The translations under genes were made by a program, and so were the position numbers. From the NCBI GenBank assembly GCA_020444065.1, contig JAHLLQ010000003.1:1-64000 (forward strand): a stretch of 64,000 nucleotides of DNA, in the 5' to 3' direction. This document shows positions 63,712 to 64,000 of the stretch, piece by piece (position 1 is the first letter of the stretch; every line of letters starts with the position of its first letter). Under the pieces are notes generated by a model. The model saw only the letters and a list, made by a program, of their open reading frames with translations, was not told the DNA's origin and made no database searches. Origin of the DNA: a bacterium. GTDB taxonomy: Bacteria; Sumerlaeota; Sumerlaeia; SLMS01; JAHLLQ01.

Positions 63712-64000
63712 AAGCCCGGAGTTGCTGAATCCTGAAGAGCAGGCTACAATTGAAGAGCGGATTCGATGGTGCGACTCCGCGCCACCGGGACATCTGCGCC
63801 TGGAAGTTTCAGCAGGGATGATACTCGGCGGGATTCTCGGGTTGGTCGCCGTCGGGGTTCCCGTGAGCTTCAATAGCGAGAATGCTTCCGCGAGTGCGTT
63901 GATTCTCATGTTTATTGGAGGCTTGGTGATCGGGGGCGTTTGGGCTTACCGGTATGTACAGAGCATCTGGCGGGATGCTCACAGCCGCGATCGTGCGCTC
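63704..64000 (+). CDS. Small membrane protein, 3'-truncated by the window end
   Basis: ATG 63704 with CGAGG upstream; 99 codons before the window ends. A soluble N-terminus (LLNPEEQATIEERIRWC) is followed by two membrane helices (AGMILGGILGLVAVGVPV and ALILMFIGGLVIGGVWAYRYV). It overlaps the radical SAM gene and probably acts with it. Family not recognised. Confidence 0.7.
   Translation, partial: MGESPELLNPEEQATIEERIRWCDSAPPGHLRLEVSAGMILGGILGLVAVGVPVSFNSENASASALILMFIGGLVIGGVWAYRYVQSIWRDAHSRDRAL

Noticed and set aside
1-64000. rRNA and tRNA genes, CRISPR arrays, insertion sequences with transposase
   Set aside because: None could be recognised by reading the gene gaps and reading frames; weak tRNA-like folds were not computed.

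Overview
The window is protein-dense, moderately GC-rich bacterial DNA with many very long exported proteins built from repeated beta-sandwich, propeller or parallel-helix modules, Thr-Pro linkers, a dockerin-like tail, two lipoprotein-type signals and a Tat-like signal. This points to a Gram-negative-type, uncultured candidate-phylum bacterium with a complex surface (for example Sumerlaeota, Hydrogenedentota or the PVC neighbourhood). That placement is inference: no rRNA, tRNA or housekeeping marker was seen.

Layout. 1-6.8 kb (+): five exported proteins (choice-of-anchor D/Ig-like, C1q-like, a GG-motif protein, a tail-collar protein with a signal peptide, and a duplicated Cys-containing protein). 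6.9-13.3 kb (-): a 1405-residue modular protein ending in a half dockerin, and a radical SAM protein. 13.4-15.2 kb: two divergent DUF2294/MpsC-like genes, with a terminator in the leader of the leftward one, plus an unknown gene. 15.7-19.3 kb (+): a second GG-motif/tail-fibre-like pair and a Gfo/Idh/MocA oxidoreductase. 19.3-21.2 kb (-): a GH17 glucanase with a palindromic operator candidate. 21.5-27 kb (+): a beta-propeller protein, then DUF4279, lipoprotein and unknown genes with two REP-like elements. 27.4-38.2 kb: a cadherin/beta-helix protein, a locus of three MdpB tail-collar genes, Tat protein, GNAT and DUF6916, and an HYR protein with a Thr-Pro linker. 38.3-40.6 kb: a reverse transcriptase with an N-terminal membrane helix, lying between two related hairpin cassettes. 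40.6-50.4 kb (-): a tightly packed MoxR/DUF58/VWA membrane operon with an NHL-repeat protein and a Gln-rich protein, then a DUF2959 lipoprotein. 51.6-60.3 kb (+): an atypical subtilisin-like protein and a protein of seven regulatory-like plus seven FN3 modules. 60.3-61.6 kb (-): a DUF2089 regulatory operon. 62.2-64 kb (+): a second B12-type radical SAM protein and a cut-off membrane protein.

Two observations stand out. First, the membrane-anchored retron-like RT gene sits between two cassettes that share the same ordered set of hairpins and motifs. This is the best candidate here for an undescribed system. Second, seven otherwise unrelated exported proteins end in a short C-terminal Trp motif (W-hydrophobic-hydrophobic-R/Q/H/F, or W-Q-I/V-L-N-H), which could be a sorting or anchoring signal. 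The MoxR/VWA operon probably forms a membrane-associated complex-remodelling system; the surface proteins probably act in adhesion or polymer use.
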